DNA of 10,410 nt from Rikenella sp. (GCA_029054535.1 JAIDFC010000028.1:1-10410); one strand, 5' to 3'. Counted from the first letter of the stretch, positions 1 through 7,743 are shown. Numbers and translations are program-made. The notes: generated by a model not told the origin, from the letters alone.

Positions 1-7
1 TTTGGGC

Positions 8-53
8 GGGGGGGGGGGCGCCGCCTATAAAACGCGGGGGGGGGGCGCACCGC
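8..53. repeat. Duplicated poly-G tracts
   Basis: There is a run of 11 G at 8-18 and a run of 10 G at 36-45. Each is followed by a similar tail (CGCCGC after the first, CGCACCGC after the second), so the two look like diverged copies of a short unit separated by an AT-rich spacer at 25-32. They lie downstream of the stop codon of the beta-helix gene. G runs of this length are prone to slippage and to sequencing error, and the exact counts should be treated as uncertain. Possible roles are a G-quadruplex former or a length-variable tract. Nothing in the window shows a gene controlled by it. Confidence 0.8.
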
Positions 54-70
54 GAGTGTTCGAACACTCG
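53..70. repeat. 18-bp perfect palindrome downstream of the GH3/beta-helix unit
   Basis: The sequence CGAGTGTTCGAACACTCG is its own reverse complement. It begins 41 bases beyond the stop codon of the beta-helix gene (111). It could fold into a hairpin with a TCGA loop, but on the minus strand it is followed by GC-rich sequence and poly-C rather than a T tract, so it is not a standard intrinsic terminator. A protein-binding site or the end of an intergenic repeat are alternatives. A weak terminator-like signal, a 4-bp stem followed by CGTCTTTTT, lies right at the stop codon (about 101-121, minus strand). Confidence 0.7.
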
Positions 71-110
71 GTTCCGCCGCCCTCCCTGTATTTCGCGAAA
101 AAGACGGGCT

Positions 111-2210
111 TTAAGGCAGCCGGCAGCCGATCCGATCGAACGGGATCGGCGTGAACGAACGGATCATCCGGTAGATCGGCGCGTCGGGCACGAAACCCTT
201 CAACGGATCGTTCGGGTCGACGAAGCCCGGATTCCGGGTCGTGATCCAGTTGTCGTTCCAGTCGGCCCAGGCCGACGAGCCGTTCAGGATCCGGCCGATG
301 CGGAAGAAGAGATTCCCCTCGAACACGTTGCCTCGCGGAACGCGCGGTGTCCCGGTCCAGTACTGCGCCAGCTTCGGATAGGCCGTCGCATAGGGCGGTT
401 CGGTATGCCGCACGGCCTGCAACCGTTGGTCGACGACTCCGCCGACGTCCAGCATCCCGCGTCCCCAACCCTCCATCCGGTTGTCGATGTGGATCGCCTG
501 CGGCATGTCGATGAAGAGGTTGTTTCGGTAGCGGTTGTCGTGTCCGCCGCCGATCAGCACCGGAATCGTCCCCGCCTTGTAGTAGACGCAGCCGAAGACC
601 TCCAGACCGCACGCTCCGTCGTCGTGGTAGGTGGCCGAGACGCGGTGAGTCGACGAAATGTCGTGAAAGTAGCAATACCTCAGCCGATTGCCCTGTTCCG
701 ACGGGTCGCGGCCGTAGTAGAACGCCCCCTGGTCGTCGATCTCGCGACAGACGTCGTGGATGTCGCAGTATTCGATCGTGTGGTCGTTGCCGTGCAGCAA
801 GACGGCCATGCTCGGCGCGTCGAAGATCTCGCAGTTCGAGATGCGGTTCCCCACGCCGTCGATCCACACCCCCGGCCGGTAGGAGCGTTCGATGCGGTTG
901 AAATCGTGTATCCGGCAGTTCTCTACGTAGTTGTGCGCCGGCGTAAGCGTGGCGCGATCGCCCCCGCCCAGCTCCACGCCGCCCGAACCGGTCCGGTATA
1001 TGTGGCAGTTGCTGACCCCGTTGTGCGTTCCGGCGTTTCGGTTCCGGAGGATGTCGTCGTAGATCAGTTCCGAGAACCGTCCGATCTGTCGTCTCTCTTC
1101 GCCTCGACCGATGCAGACCCCTACGTGGCCTAAGTTCCGGATCACGCAGCGGTCCACCCGCACCGAGTCCGAAGCCTCGATATAGACCCCCATCCCGCGC
1201 GAGTATTCGAGTGCGAGGCCTTGCAGAACGATGTCCCGACACTCCTCGATGGCGAACATCGGTTCCTCGAGGGTCGAAAGGTACAGGTCGTCCAACCGGG
1301 CATTCTCCGGCGGGAGAAAGTAGATCCGTCCGTTCGTCGTGTCGAGTACGTACTCGCCCGGCCGGTCGATCTCTTCGACCAGGTTCAGCGCATACCAGCG
1401 TCTGAACGAGGCTCCGCTCATGAATCCGTACCGGCTGGCTTCGGCCGCCGTGATGGTCCGGGCAGCGGTATCGATCCGTTCGACCGGCACCAGGTCGTCC
1501 GAGTAGCCCCAGGCGAAGTAACCGCCGATCCAAAGTTCCCGAGCTTCGCTCCATCCGTCGGGTCGTTCGCCGGCGTACTCGAACACCGGCTTTCCGAGAC
1601 CGTATTTCCCTTCGCGCGGGATGTCGCCGGAGCAAAGTACTCGTCCGATCGGCGCCATCGTGTCGTTGGGCCACCGAGCGATCGTGAGCGGCCGACCGTC
1701 GACGAACAGTTCGTTCCAGGCCGCTCCCGACGCGTGGCCGAATCCTTTGCGGATCAGCCCCGAGAGATCGATTCCGAGTGCTCGGGCGTCGATTTGGCGC
1801 ACGCGGTCGCGCACCTCGGGCCGTAGTCGGCCGCGGACCGACGGGTCGGTTACCCGTTTCGCCTGTCCGGCATTCAGGGCGACACCGCCGGTGAACGAAA
1901 CGTTTTCATCGGCATAGGGCTTTAGGACGATGTGTTCGAGTCCACGAAGCTCGACGGTTCGCCGCAGGGGATAAGTCCCGCCGCGCAGCAGAATGTCGAC
2001 CGTGTCGCCCGGGCAGGAGGCTGCGGTTTGCAAGGCGCGTTCGACGGTGCGGAAAGGCCTCCGGAGGGTGCCGTTGCCGTTGTCGTTGCCGCGCGGCGAG
2101 ACGACGAGGGTCTGCCGGGTTGCCGCCTCGGCCGAGCCGGTCGGGAACAGAAAGAGCCAAAGCCCTGAAAAAAGAAGAAAGAGGGTGCCGAGTCTCGATT
2201 TCATGGTCAT
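111..2210 (-). CDS. Secreted right-handed parallel beta-helix protein, candidate GH141-like glycosidase
   Basis: This is a 699-residue exported protein. Residues 3-30 form a Sec signal peptide: a basic start, a leucine/phenylalanine-rich core, and probable cleavage near AEAA. Residues 36-65 carry the VSPRGNDNGNGT and PFRTVERAL pattern that opens many extracellular beta-helix enzymes. A mixed region (about 150-310) holds ELFVDGRPLTIARWP. Helix coils run over about 315-640, with repeated short segments of the type NCxIxD. Two family-like motifs are DDQGAFYYGRD (492-502) and HDDG (529-532). From memory the layout resembles GH141, which includes alpha-L-fucosidase and xylanase activities, but other beta-helix families (GH120, polysaccharide lyases) are not excluded and no catalytic residues can be assigned. 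The start at 2210 gives MTMK. An internal ATG two codons later (2204) is an equally good start, and neither has a clear ribosome site. It follows the GH3 gene by 9 bases, so the two are almost certainly one transcript. Confidence 0.92.
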   Translation of the reverse strand: MTMKSRLGTLFLLFSGLWLFLFPTGSAEAATRQTLVVSPRGNDNGNGTLRRPFRTVERALQTAASCPGDTVDILLRGGTYPLRRTVELRGLEHIVLKPYADENVSFTGGVALNAGQAKRVTDPSVRGRLRPEVRDRVRQIDARALGIDLSGLIRKGFGHASGAAWNELFVDGRPLTIARWPNDTMAPIGRVLCSGDIPREGKYGLGKPVFEYAGERPDGWSEARELWIGGYFAWGYSDDLVPVERIDTAARTITAAEASRYGFMSGASFRRWYALNLVEEIDRPGEYVLDTTNGRIYFLPPENARLDDLYLSTLEEPMFAIEECRDIVLQGLALEYSRGMGVYIEASDSVRVDRCVIRNLGHVGVCIGRGEERRQIGRFSELIYDDILRNRNAGTHNGVSNCHIYRTGSGGVELGGGDRATLTPAHNYVENCRIHDFNRIERSYRPGVWIDGVGNRISNCEIFDAPSMAVLLHGNDHTIEYCDIHDVCREIDDQGAFYYGRDPSEQGNRLRYCYFHDISSTHRVSATYHDDGACGLEVFGCVYYKAGTIPVLIGGGHDNRYRNNLFIDMPQAIHIDNRMEGWGRGMLDVGGVVDQRLQAVRHTEPPYATAYPKLAQYWTGTPRVPRGNVFEGNLFFRIGRILNGSSAWADWNDNWITTRNPGFVDPNDPLKGFVPDAPIYRMIRSFTPIPFDRIGCRLP

Positions 2211-2219
2211 ATGCGTCGT

Positions 2220-4469
2220 TTAGTTCGGGTAGTCGGTTTCCTCCTGCCGCCCGGCGTAGTCGAACCGAACCGGTTCGCCCGCGAGCGTCAGTTGTCCGTG
2301 GATCGTGTTGTGTTTGCTGCCGAACCGTTCTGCGGCGAGCGGCATCAGGCCGCCGGCCCAGATTCGCACCGCGCCCGGTTCGACGATTGTCCGTCCCTGT
2401 TCGTCGGTGCGTCCCAACTGTTCCGGCGCGAGGGTGAAGCTCACGGTGCGCCGTTCGCCCGGCGCCAGTCGGATGCGTTGCACGCCCGCCAGTGCACAGA
2501 GCGGGGTCTCGCCGGCCACCGTTCCTCGGCGCGAGACATAGAGCTGTACCACCTCGTCCCCCTCGTACCGCCCTCGGTTGCGCACCAGGACGCTCACCCG
2601 CACCGAATCGCCCGTCGCGGCCTGTTCCGGTATCTGCAGGGCGGAGTAGGCGTATGTGTTGTAACTCAGTCCGTAGCCGAACGGGTAGAGGACCTCGCCG
2701 TCGAAATATCTGTAGGTTCGTCCCTCCATCCGGTAGTCTCGGAAGTCGGGCAGATCGGCCGTCGACCAGTAGAAGGTTACGGGCAGCCGTCCGGCCGGGT
2801 TGTAACGTCCGAACAGGATATCCGCCAGCGCCGTTCCGGTCTCCTGTCCGCCGTACCAGGCCTGGATCACCGCATCGGCATGCCCGGCCTCCCACGGGAA
2901 GGCCACCGCGCTCCCCGACATATTGACGAACACGAGCGGTTTGCCGCTCTCCCGGAGCCGTTTCATCCATTCGGTCTGAATCTCGGGCAGCTCGATGCGG
3001 CTGCGGTCGCCGTCCAGAAAGCCTTTGATGTCGTCGTTCCCGGCGTCTCCGGCCTCGCCCTCCAGCAGGGGCGAGATGCCGCCTGCAAAGATGACGAGAT
3101 CGGCCGGAGCGATGGCTTTCAGCACCTCGTCGATGCTCGGTCCCTCTTTGAGCGGTCCGGTGAAGGCCGTGGCCGGATAGTAGATCACCCGCAGCCCCGG
3201 TTCGCGTTCGAGGGCCATCCGCAGCGTTACGTTCTCGACCGGAATCCCGTTGTAATTGCCCAGTTGCGTGGTTCCGTTGTCGGCATTGGGCCCGAGCAGC
3301 GCGACGGTCTTCACGCGCCCGGATTTCAAGGGCAACAGTCCGTCGTTCCGCAGCAGTACCATCGACTTCCGGGCCATCTGCAAGGCTTGCGCTCGGTGAG
3401 CGGCCGACGATACGACGCTGTACGGGATCGTGTCGTAGGGCACGGCGCCCGCCGGCTCGAACTGCCCCAGCCGTTGTCGGATCATAAAGAGCCGCCGCAG
3501 CGAGAGGTCGATCTGTTCTTCGGTAATCAGTCCGCGTTTCACCGCTTCGGTCAGAGCGGCATAATCGTTGCCGCATTCGAGGTCGGTTCCGTGCAACACG
3601 GCGTCGGCCGAAGCGGTCGCGGCATCCGGATGGGTCTTGTGGAACTTGTGGAAGTCGTTCACGCCCCAGCAGTCGGAGGTTACGTACCCCTGGAAGCCCC
3701 ATTCGTAGGTCAGGATCTGCCGCATCAGTCGGTCGCTGCCGCAGCAGGGTTGCCCCTCGTAGCGGTTGTAGGCGCACATCACGCCCGAGACGCCCGCCTC
3801 GCGAACCAGGCTCCGGAATGCTGGCAGGTAGGTGTCCCACAGGTCGTAGGCGCTCACCCGGGCGTCGAACACGTGCCGTTCGGGTTCCGGTCCGCTGTGC
3901 ACGGCGTAGTGTTTGGCGCATGCCGAGCTTTTCAGGTAGTGCGGATCGTCGCCCTGCAAACCGCGCACCATCGCCGTCCCCATCCGGGCCGTCAGGTAAG
4001 GGTCTTCGCCGTAGGTCTCCTGCCCGCGACCCCAACGCGGATCGCGGAAGATGTTGATATTCGGGGTCCAGAAGGTCAACCCTTTGTATTGGGCTCCCTC
4101 TTTTTCGGTCCCTCGGGCGGCGTTGTAGATGGCTCGGGCCTCGTCGGAGATCATGGCGGCGGTTTGTTCCAGAGCCTCGGGGTCGAACGTGGCGGCCAGG
4201 CCGATCGCTTGCGGAAAGACGGTTACTCGATCGCCCGACCGACCCACGCCGTGCAGACATTCGTTCCACCAGTTGTAGGCCGGGATGCCGAGCCGCGGAA
4301 TCCCCGGGCTGGCGTGCATCATCTGAGAGACTTTTTCGGCGAGGGTCATCCGACCGATCAGCGAATCGATGCTCGGGTCGACGCTCAATCGCCGGTCTCC
4401 GGCGCCGAAAGCCGATGATAGAGAGACCATAACGGCGGTCGACGCGATGCAAAATAGTAGGTGTTTCAT
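2220..4469 (-). CDS. Secreted GH3 beta-glycosidase (beta-xylosidase/beta-glucosidase type)
   Basis: This 749-residue exported enzyme should release beta-linked xylose or glucose from the non-reducing ends of oligosaccharides. A signal peptide covers about 1-23 (core CIASTAVMVSLSSA, cleavage near AFGA). The GH3 N-terminal barrel spans about 30-330 with WWNECLHGV (67-75), DPRWGRGQETYGEDP (143-157), the substrate-binding KH pair in SACAKHY (K186, H187), and VTSDCWG, where D266 matches the retaining nucleophile. The GH3 C-terminal domain (about 365-600) contains SPLLEGEAGD, where E470 or E472 is the likely acid/base, and YPFGYGLSY. A fibronectin-III-like domain follows (about 615-715). Length and order match the xylosidase-like GH3 branch, but specificity cannot be read from sequence. 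The ATG at 4469 is preceded by A-rich sequence without a Shine-Dalgarno site, as is usual in this phylum. No promoter box is visible between it and the tRNA terminator at 4508-4552. It is the first gene of a two-gene unit with the beta-helix protein. Confidence 0.96.
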   Translation of the reverse strand: MKHLLFCIASTAVMVSLSSAFGAGDRRLSVDPSIDSLIGRMTLAEKVSQMMHASPGIPRLGIPAYNWWNECLHGVGRSGDRVTVFPQAIGLAATFDPEALEQTAAMISDEARAIYNAARGTEKEGAQYKGLTFWTPNINIFRDPRWGRGQETYGEDPYLTARMGTAMVRGLQGDDPHYLKSSACAKHYAVHSGPEPERHVFDARVSAYDLWDTYLPAFRSLVREAGVSGVMCAYNRYEGQPCCGSDRLMRQILTYEWGFQGYVTSDCWGVNDFHKFHKTHPDAATASADAVLHGTDLECGNDYAALTEAVKRGLITEEQIDLSLRRLFMIRQRLGQFEPAGAVPYDTIPYSVVSSAAHRAQALQMARKSMVLLRNDGLLPLKSGRVKTVALLGPNADNGTTQLGNYNGIPVENVTLRMALEREPGLRVIYYPATAFTGPLKEGPSIDEVLKAIAPADLVIFAGGISPLLEGEAGDAGNDDIKGFLDGDRSRIELPEIQTEWMKRLRESGKPLVFVNMSGSAVAFPWEAGHADAVIQAWYGGQETGTALADILFGRYNPAGRLPVTFYWSTADLPDFRDYRMEGRTYRYFDGEVLYPFGYGLSYNTYAYSALQIPEQAATGDSVRVSVLVRNRGRYEGDEVVQLYVSRRGTVAGETPLCALAGVQRIRLAPGERRTVSFTLAPEQLGRTDEQGRTIVEPGAVRIWAGGLMPLAAERFGSKHNTIHGQLTLAGEPVRFDYAGRQEETDYPN

Positions 4470-4507
4470 AAAAGTTGGGTTTTGTAGTTTGTATCTCCGA
4501 GTATGCG

Positions 4508-4552
4508 AAAAACGCCTCGTTCCGTATATTGTACATATAGGAATGAGGCGTT
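4508..4552 (-). terminator. Intrinsic terminator of the tRNA gene
   Basis: On the minus strand AACGCCTC pairs with GAGGCGTT, the stem continues inward through TTCC/GGAA and TATAT/ATATA with single mismatches, and the loop is GTACA. The 3' arm runs directly into TTTTT (4512-4508). It begins 16 bases beyond the tRNA 3' end and stops 38 bases before the GH3 start codon, so it both ends the tRNA transcript and sits in front of the GH3 gene. Confidence 0.88.
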
Positions 4553-4568
4553 GCGGTAAACAAAACGG

Positions 4569-4642
<74 letters not shown>

Positions 4643-4685
4643 GTCTCTCGTTCTACCGACTTTGGGCCGGCTCCGAGTACGACTG

Positions 4686-4717
4686 CAAATGTAGACTTTT
4701 AACCAAAAATTTCCAAA
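4686..4717 (-). promoter_or_regulatory. Bacteroidota-type promoter of the tRNA
   Basis: On the minus strand a TTTG box (4717-4714) is separated by exactly 20 bases from TACATTTG (4693-4686), a perfect fit to the TTTG-N19-21-TAnnTTTG consensus of the housekeeping sigma factor of this phylum. Transcription should start near 4680, leaving a leader of about 38 bases before the mature tRNA. Confidence 0.87.
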
Positions 4718-4832
4718 TACTCTCTCTTCGGTCGATCTTTGGTTACCACCTGGAACGGCTGCTTTTTAACTTCGTTTTCCTCGTCCTACTTTGGCAAAGT
4801 CCGCAAACGGTCTTTAGCTACGTGCGGGTACT

Positions 4833-4856
4833 GTACTTTCTGTGAACAGAAAGTAC
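4833..4856. repeat. GTAC hairpin, left copy
   Basis: GTACTTTCTGT and ACAGAAAGTAC form a perfect 11-bp stem with a GA loop. A homologous hairpin occurs in inverted orientation at 5064-5087. Both are followed outward-to-inward by CCAAA, an AACTT-like segment and then a small hairpin. Confidence 0.85.
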
Positions 4857-4870
4857 CAAAGAAACTTTCG

Positions 4871-4887
4871 GGAATGCTACGCATTCC
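4871..4887. repeat. Small TAC-loop hairpin, copy 1
   Basis: GGAATGC-TAC-GCATTCC is a perfect 7-bp stem, followed by ATGACCGTTCTTA. The same design, with stem changes that keep pairing, recurs at 5033-5049, 8243-8259, 8452-8468 and 8509-8521. Confidence 0.85.
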
Positions 4888-4924
4888 ATGACCGTTCTTA
4901 GTGAATGGCTTTGGTGTTACTTTC

Positions 4925-4993
4925 GGGGTGGTCTTTTTGTGGCGCGCCTAAGTTTTAGCTCGCATTAAGCGCGCTCACAAAAAGTGCCACCCC
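4925..4993. repeat. Central stem-loop of the palindromic element
   Basis: GGGGTGG (4925-4931), CTTTTTGTG (4933-4941) and GCGCGC (4942-4947) pair with GCGCGC (4969-4974), CACAAAAAG (4976-4984) and CCACCCC (4987-4993). Only short bulges interrupt the stem, giving 22 pairs around a 21-base loop. A transcript in either direction would fold strongly here. There is no flanking T tract, so it is not an ordinary terminator. Confidence 0.88.
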
Positions 4994-5032
4994 AATGATA
5001 AGTCCTCAAGGCTCTTGACTACGGCAGCCTAT

Positions 5033-5049
5033 GCGATACGCAGTATCGC
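5033..5049. repeat. Small hairpin, copy 2 (inverted)
   Basis: GCGATAC-GCA-GTATCGC is a perfect 7-bp stem. On the minus strand the loop reads TGC, as in copies 4 and 5. It sits in the right arm of the palindromic element at the position matching copy 1. Confidence 0.83.
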
Positions 5050-5063
5050 CGGAAGTCGTTTTG

Positions 5064-5087
5064 GTACTTTTTCTTCAGAAAAGGTAC
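5064..5087. repeat. GTAC hairpin, right copy
   Basis: GTACTTTTTCT and AGAAAAGGTAC form an 11-bp stem (one G-T pair) with a TC loop. On the minus strand it aligns with 4833-4856 and is likewise followed by CCAAA and a small hairpin. Confidence 0.83.
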
Positions 5088-5197
5088 GGTACCATACGGT
5101 AGCCAAACACGGTTAGCAAATTGTCGAAAGCAAAACGAACGAAGCGCAGTTAAAAACAGTTCTATACAAGTCGCCGATGATTGAACCGAGACAGTAT

Positions 5198-7336
5198 TTA
5201 GAACAGGTCGAAGTTGTTTAGCGTCAGGTTGTCGTTCGGTTCGATCCGGATGTGGCGCGCCGTGTAAGGCGTTTTGAAGTAGTGGTAGCGTTTCGTCGGG
5301 TCGTTGATGAGGTTCCCGAACTCGAACCGTTCGGCCGTTTTCCAGTGTCGGCCGTCGTCGCTCACCGAAACGGTCCCCTGGACCACCCCGACCGGTTTCC
5401 TGTTTCCGTTCGTCTGCGGATCGTAAGCTATGCCGTGCAGTTCTTGCGCCTCGCCCAGGTCGATCGTGATCGGCGACGTCTCGCGTAGGATCGTCCACGC
5501 CGTGCGATCCAGTCCCAGCCGCTCCTTGACCGTCGCCCCTTTCGTGCCGTTCAGCACGGCGACCGCTTTCAGCTCGCAGCCCGACAGTTTCACCGGACCT
5601 TCGTAGAGAATCGCGTGTTCGTCCGGCTCTGTACCGTCCGTCGTGTAGTAGATCCGGTAGCCGGCATTCAGATTGTCGGTCGCATTCTCGCCGTGCGGTT
5701 TCCACCCGAAAGCCTCTTGCCTCGGGGCGATCGCCACCCGTCCCTCGGCATCGTGCCCGATGGTCAGCTGCGGCGGTCGAGAGGCATAGTGGTGTGCCGA
5801 AACCCGGCAGATCGCCGGCGTCATGCGCGATTCCAAGAGCCGGAACCGCAGTTTGTCGGTCGTTACGTCCGGGAAGCGGAGAATACGTTTGTACCCGACA
5901 TTGGTCGCCGAGGCGATCTCCCGCCACGCGCCGTCGATCCAGGCGTCCACGGCGTGCCGTTCGACCCGTTCGCCGTGCGTTCCGATCGCCTCCTGCAACA
6001 CGATCCGGTTGAGGGTCGTCGGCTCCGGCAGCTCGATCGTGAACTCGCCGGTTCCGTCGCCCCACAACAGATAGCTCTCTTCCCGACCGTCCAACACGGC
6101 CTTCGGTCCGTCGGCTCCGGCCAGCAGATCGGTCCCGTAGGTCTCGCGGATCCGTCGTCCGGTCTCTTTCAACGTTTCGACGTCGGCCGTCGAGAAACGT
6201 CCCTCGCGATTCGGCGGGATGTTCAGCAGGAAGGTCGAATTACCCCCCACGGCTCGTTCGTAGATGTCGAACACGTCGTCCGCACTTCGCACCTGCTGGT
6301 GGGTGTCGTCGCGGTAGAACCAACCCTCGCGGATCGAGGTGTTGGTTTCGGCCTGCTGGTAGTGGAGGTACTTGGCGCCGAGCAGCTTTTCGCGGCTGCC
6401 CAACACGGAATCGGTCATGTCCGGGAAGTGCGAGGCGGTGTCCGGATTCTCCGGATAGGGGATCACGTTCCACTCCGTCGCGCGGGTCCCGCCGGCTTCG
6501 TTCCCGCACCACCGCACGTCTTCGCGACCGAAAATCACGGCTTCCGGCGCCAGGCGATGGATCAGCTCTTTCCACGCGGCATAGTTATAGGTCTGTCCAC
6601 CCTTTCGCTTCGGATGCGCGCCGTCGAACCACACTTCGTAGATCGGACCGTATTCGGTCAACAGCTCGAAAAGCTGATTCAGAAAATATTCGTTGTAGTC
6701 GTCGACCACGAACTCGAATCGGGTCGTATCGGCGAACGGCCTCCCCTCGACCTCTCGCGGAATGGTCCGCCGGGTTTGCGGACTGAGGTTCCCGTACAGT
6801 CCGTCCGGATTTTCGATCTGATACAGGTCGGCCGGCGAGAGGTAGATCCCGAGTTTCAGCCCGTATTTCCGGCACGATTCCGAGAGGTCGCGCAAAATGT
6901 CGCCCTTGCCGTCCCGGAAACCGGTCGACATCACGCCGTGGTCGGTATACCGGCTCTGCCACAGCACGAAACCGTCGTGGTGTTTCACGGTCAGCAGCAC
7001 CATCTTCATTCCGGCGGCCTGCATCGCTTCGCACCACTGGTCGGTGTCGAGCTCTTTCAGGTCGAAAATCCGGGGATCTTCCATCCCGTTGCCCCATTCC
7101 ATCCGTGTAAAGGTGTTCGGACCAAAGTGGATAAAGGCTATGAATTCGTTCCGAAGCGCCGACAGCTGGTTTGCGGTCGGAACCACATGGGCCGCTTTCT
7201 CGATGATTCGTGCTGCGCTGTCGCCGGGTTCCACGGCGATGGTGTTCCGCACCTCCATCGTGTGTTCCGGAGTGTGCGTGCCGCAGCTGCCGAAAAACAG
7301 CAGGCTGCCGACAAGGGTCGTTAAGGCTTTTTTCAT
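5198..7336 (-). CDS. Lipoprotein GH29 alpha-L-fucosidase with C-terminal beta-sandwich domains
   Basis: This 712-residue enzyme should hydrolyse terminal alpha-L-fucose from host or plant glycans. The N-terminus MKKALTTLVGSLLFFGSC is a lipoprotein signal, with the lipidated cysteine at C18, so it is expected to be membrane-anchored. The GH29 barrel (about 50-400) shows FIHFGPNTF (68-76), the substrate-binding VKHHDGF (117-123), KLGIYLSP (161-168) and IYEVWFDGA, in which D238 matches the retaining nucleophile. E280 or E288 (GNEAGGTRATEW) is the likely acid/base, a spacing typical of the alpha-1,3/1,4-preferring GH29-B group. LLNIPPNREG (370-379) closes the domain. A galactose-binding-like domain follows (about 405-525), then a chitobiase-C/FN3-like piece with YYTTDGTEPD, then a discoidin/CBM32-like domain to the end. 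The start ATG is followed by AAAAAA and preceded by an A-rich leader without a Shine-Dalgarno site. It is monocistronic here: 1.2 kb without genes lies upstream and the palindromic element downstream. Confidence 0.96.
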   Translation of the reverse strand: MKKALTTLVGSLLFFGSCGTHTPEHTMEVRNTIAVEPGDSAARIIEKAAHVVPTANQLSALRNEFIAFIHFGPNTFTRMEWGNGMEDPRIFDLKELDTDQWCEAMQAAGMKMVLLTVKHHDGFVLWQSRYTDHGVMSTGFRDGKGDILRDLSESCRKYGLKLGIYLSPADLYQIENPDGLYGNLSPQTRRTIPREVEGRPFADTTRFEFVVDDYNEYFLNQLFELLTEYGPIYEVWFDGAHPKRKGGQTYNYAAWKELIHRLAPEAVIFGREDVRWCGNEAGGTRATEWNVIPYPENPDTASHFPDMTDSVLGSREKLLGAKYLHYQQAETNTSIREGWFYRDDTHQQVRSADDVFDIYERAVGGNSTFLLNIPPNREGRFSTADVETLKETGRRIRETYGTDLLAGADGPKAVLDGREESYLLWGDGTGEFTIELPEPTTLNRIVLQEAIGTHGERVERHAVDAWIDGAWREIASATNVGYKRILRFPDVTTDKLRFRLLESRMTPAICRVSAHHYASRPPQLTIGHDAEGRVAIAPRQEAFGWKPHGENATDNLNAGYRIYYTTDGTEPDEHAILYEGPVKLSGCELKAVAVLNGTKGATVKERLGLDRTAWTILRETSPITIDLGEAQELHGIAYDPQTNGNRKPVGVVQGTVSVSDDGRHWKTAERFEFGNLINDPTKRYHYFKTPYTARHIRIEPNDNLTLNNFDLF

Positions 7337-7422
7337 GGTTTTTATTGGGTTTGGGTCGTTTTTTTATTTTGTGCGGGGGAAAGGTGAGAGATCTATGTCC
7401 GGGACCGCGCCCGCAGGTTGTT

Positions 7423-7527
7423 CGGTCCGGTCTACTCTGAAACCGTGTTGGACCGTGCGTAAGATCTTACCTATGTTAGCCCGGAGCCTCCCCGGGCGGC
7501 GGGCTACAAGCATCCCGCCTTGGCTCC
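7423..7527 (-). ncRNA. Candidate structured leader RNA upstream of the fucosidase
   Basis: Read on the minus strand, several nested stems lie close together 90-190 bases before the fucosidase start. GGAGCC (7527-7522) pairs with GGCTCC (7488-7483), enclosing GGCGGG/CCCGCC (7519-7514 with 7503-7498). GTAAGATCTTAC (7459-7470) is a 12-bp perfect palindrome. CGGTC/GACCG with inner CGGT/ACCG (7455-7423) forms a third stem with a 10-base loop. The density of pairing suggests an RNA or a regulatory leader, but the motifs of known riboswitches that I looked for (cobalamin, TPP-like cores, RNase P, tmRNA, SRP) are not recognisable. It could equally be an intergenic DNA repeat. Confidence 0.35.
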
Positions 7528-7743
7528 AGGCCGTTTCTATTTGAAAACAACCGGGTCCGCCGGGGAAACTTGTCCTTTCGGGGGCAGTTAGCGTATTTCC
7601 TCTAATCCGCTCGAGCCGCGATTTTTAGTATGCCCCCAAAAGGATGCAAAAGCGCATCCAAGGAAGCTCCGCCCCCTGGGCAATCCCCTTATTTTTCTTT
7701 TGGCCGTCTTTCCCGCAACAAACCGCACCCGTAGGTCGCGCGG

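Larger units (their letters stand above)
4753..5162. repeat. 410-bp imperfect inverted-repeat (palindromic) intergenic element
   Basis: The left arm (4753-4947) and right arm (4969-5162) are diverged reverse complements of each other around a centre near 4958. Matched pieces in order are GAAC 4753/GTTC 5159; TTTTTAAC 4763/GTTAAAAA 5149; TTCGTTTT 4771/AAAACGAA 5132; the AGCTACG...GGTACTGTAC stretch near 4817-4836 against 5084-5104; the GTAC hairpins 4833-4856/5064-5087; the small hairpins 4871-4887/5033-5049; and the inner arms 4925-4947/4969-4993. No open frame of substance is specific to it and no target-site duplication is evident at its edges. It starts 35 bases after the fucosidase stop and ends 36 bases before the tRNA promoter. 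It may be a non-autonomous mobile element of the MITE kind, or two head-to-head copies of one repeat. Confidence 0.8.

Noticed and set aside
2211..4418. 735-codon open frame on the plus strand opposite the GH3 gene
   Set aside because: It is fully antisense to a GH3 gene with all catalytic motifs. High third-position GC leaves the opposite strand free of stops, and the translation has no family-like motifs.
5162..5200. Intrinsic terminator directly after the fucosidase
   Set aside because: No hairpin followed by a T tract is present there on the minus strand. The nearest structure is the large palindromic element itself.
5615..7324. 569-codon plus-strand frame opposite the fucosidase
   Set aside because: Antisense shadow with no recognisable domain, caused by GC-rich codon use in the GH29 gene.
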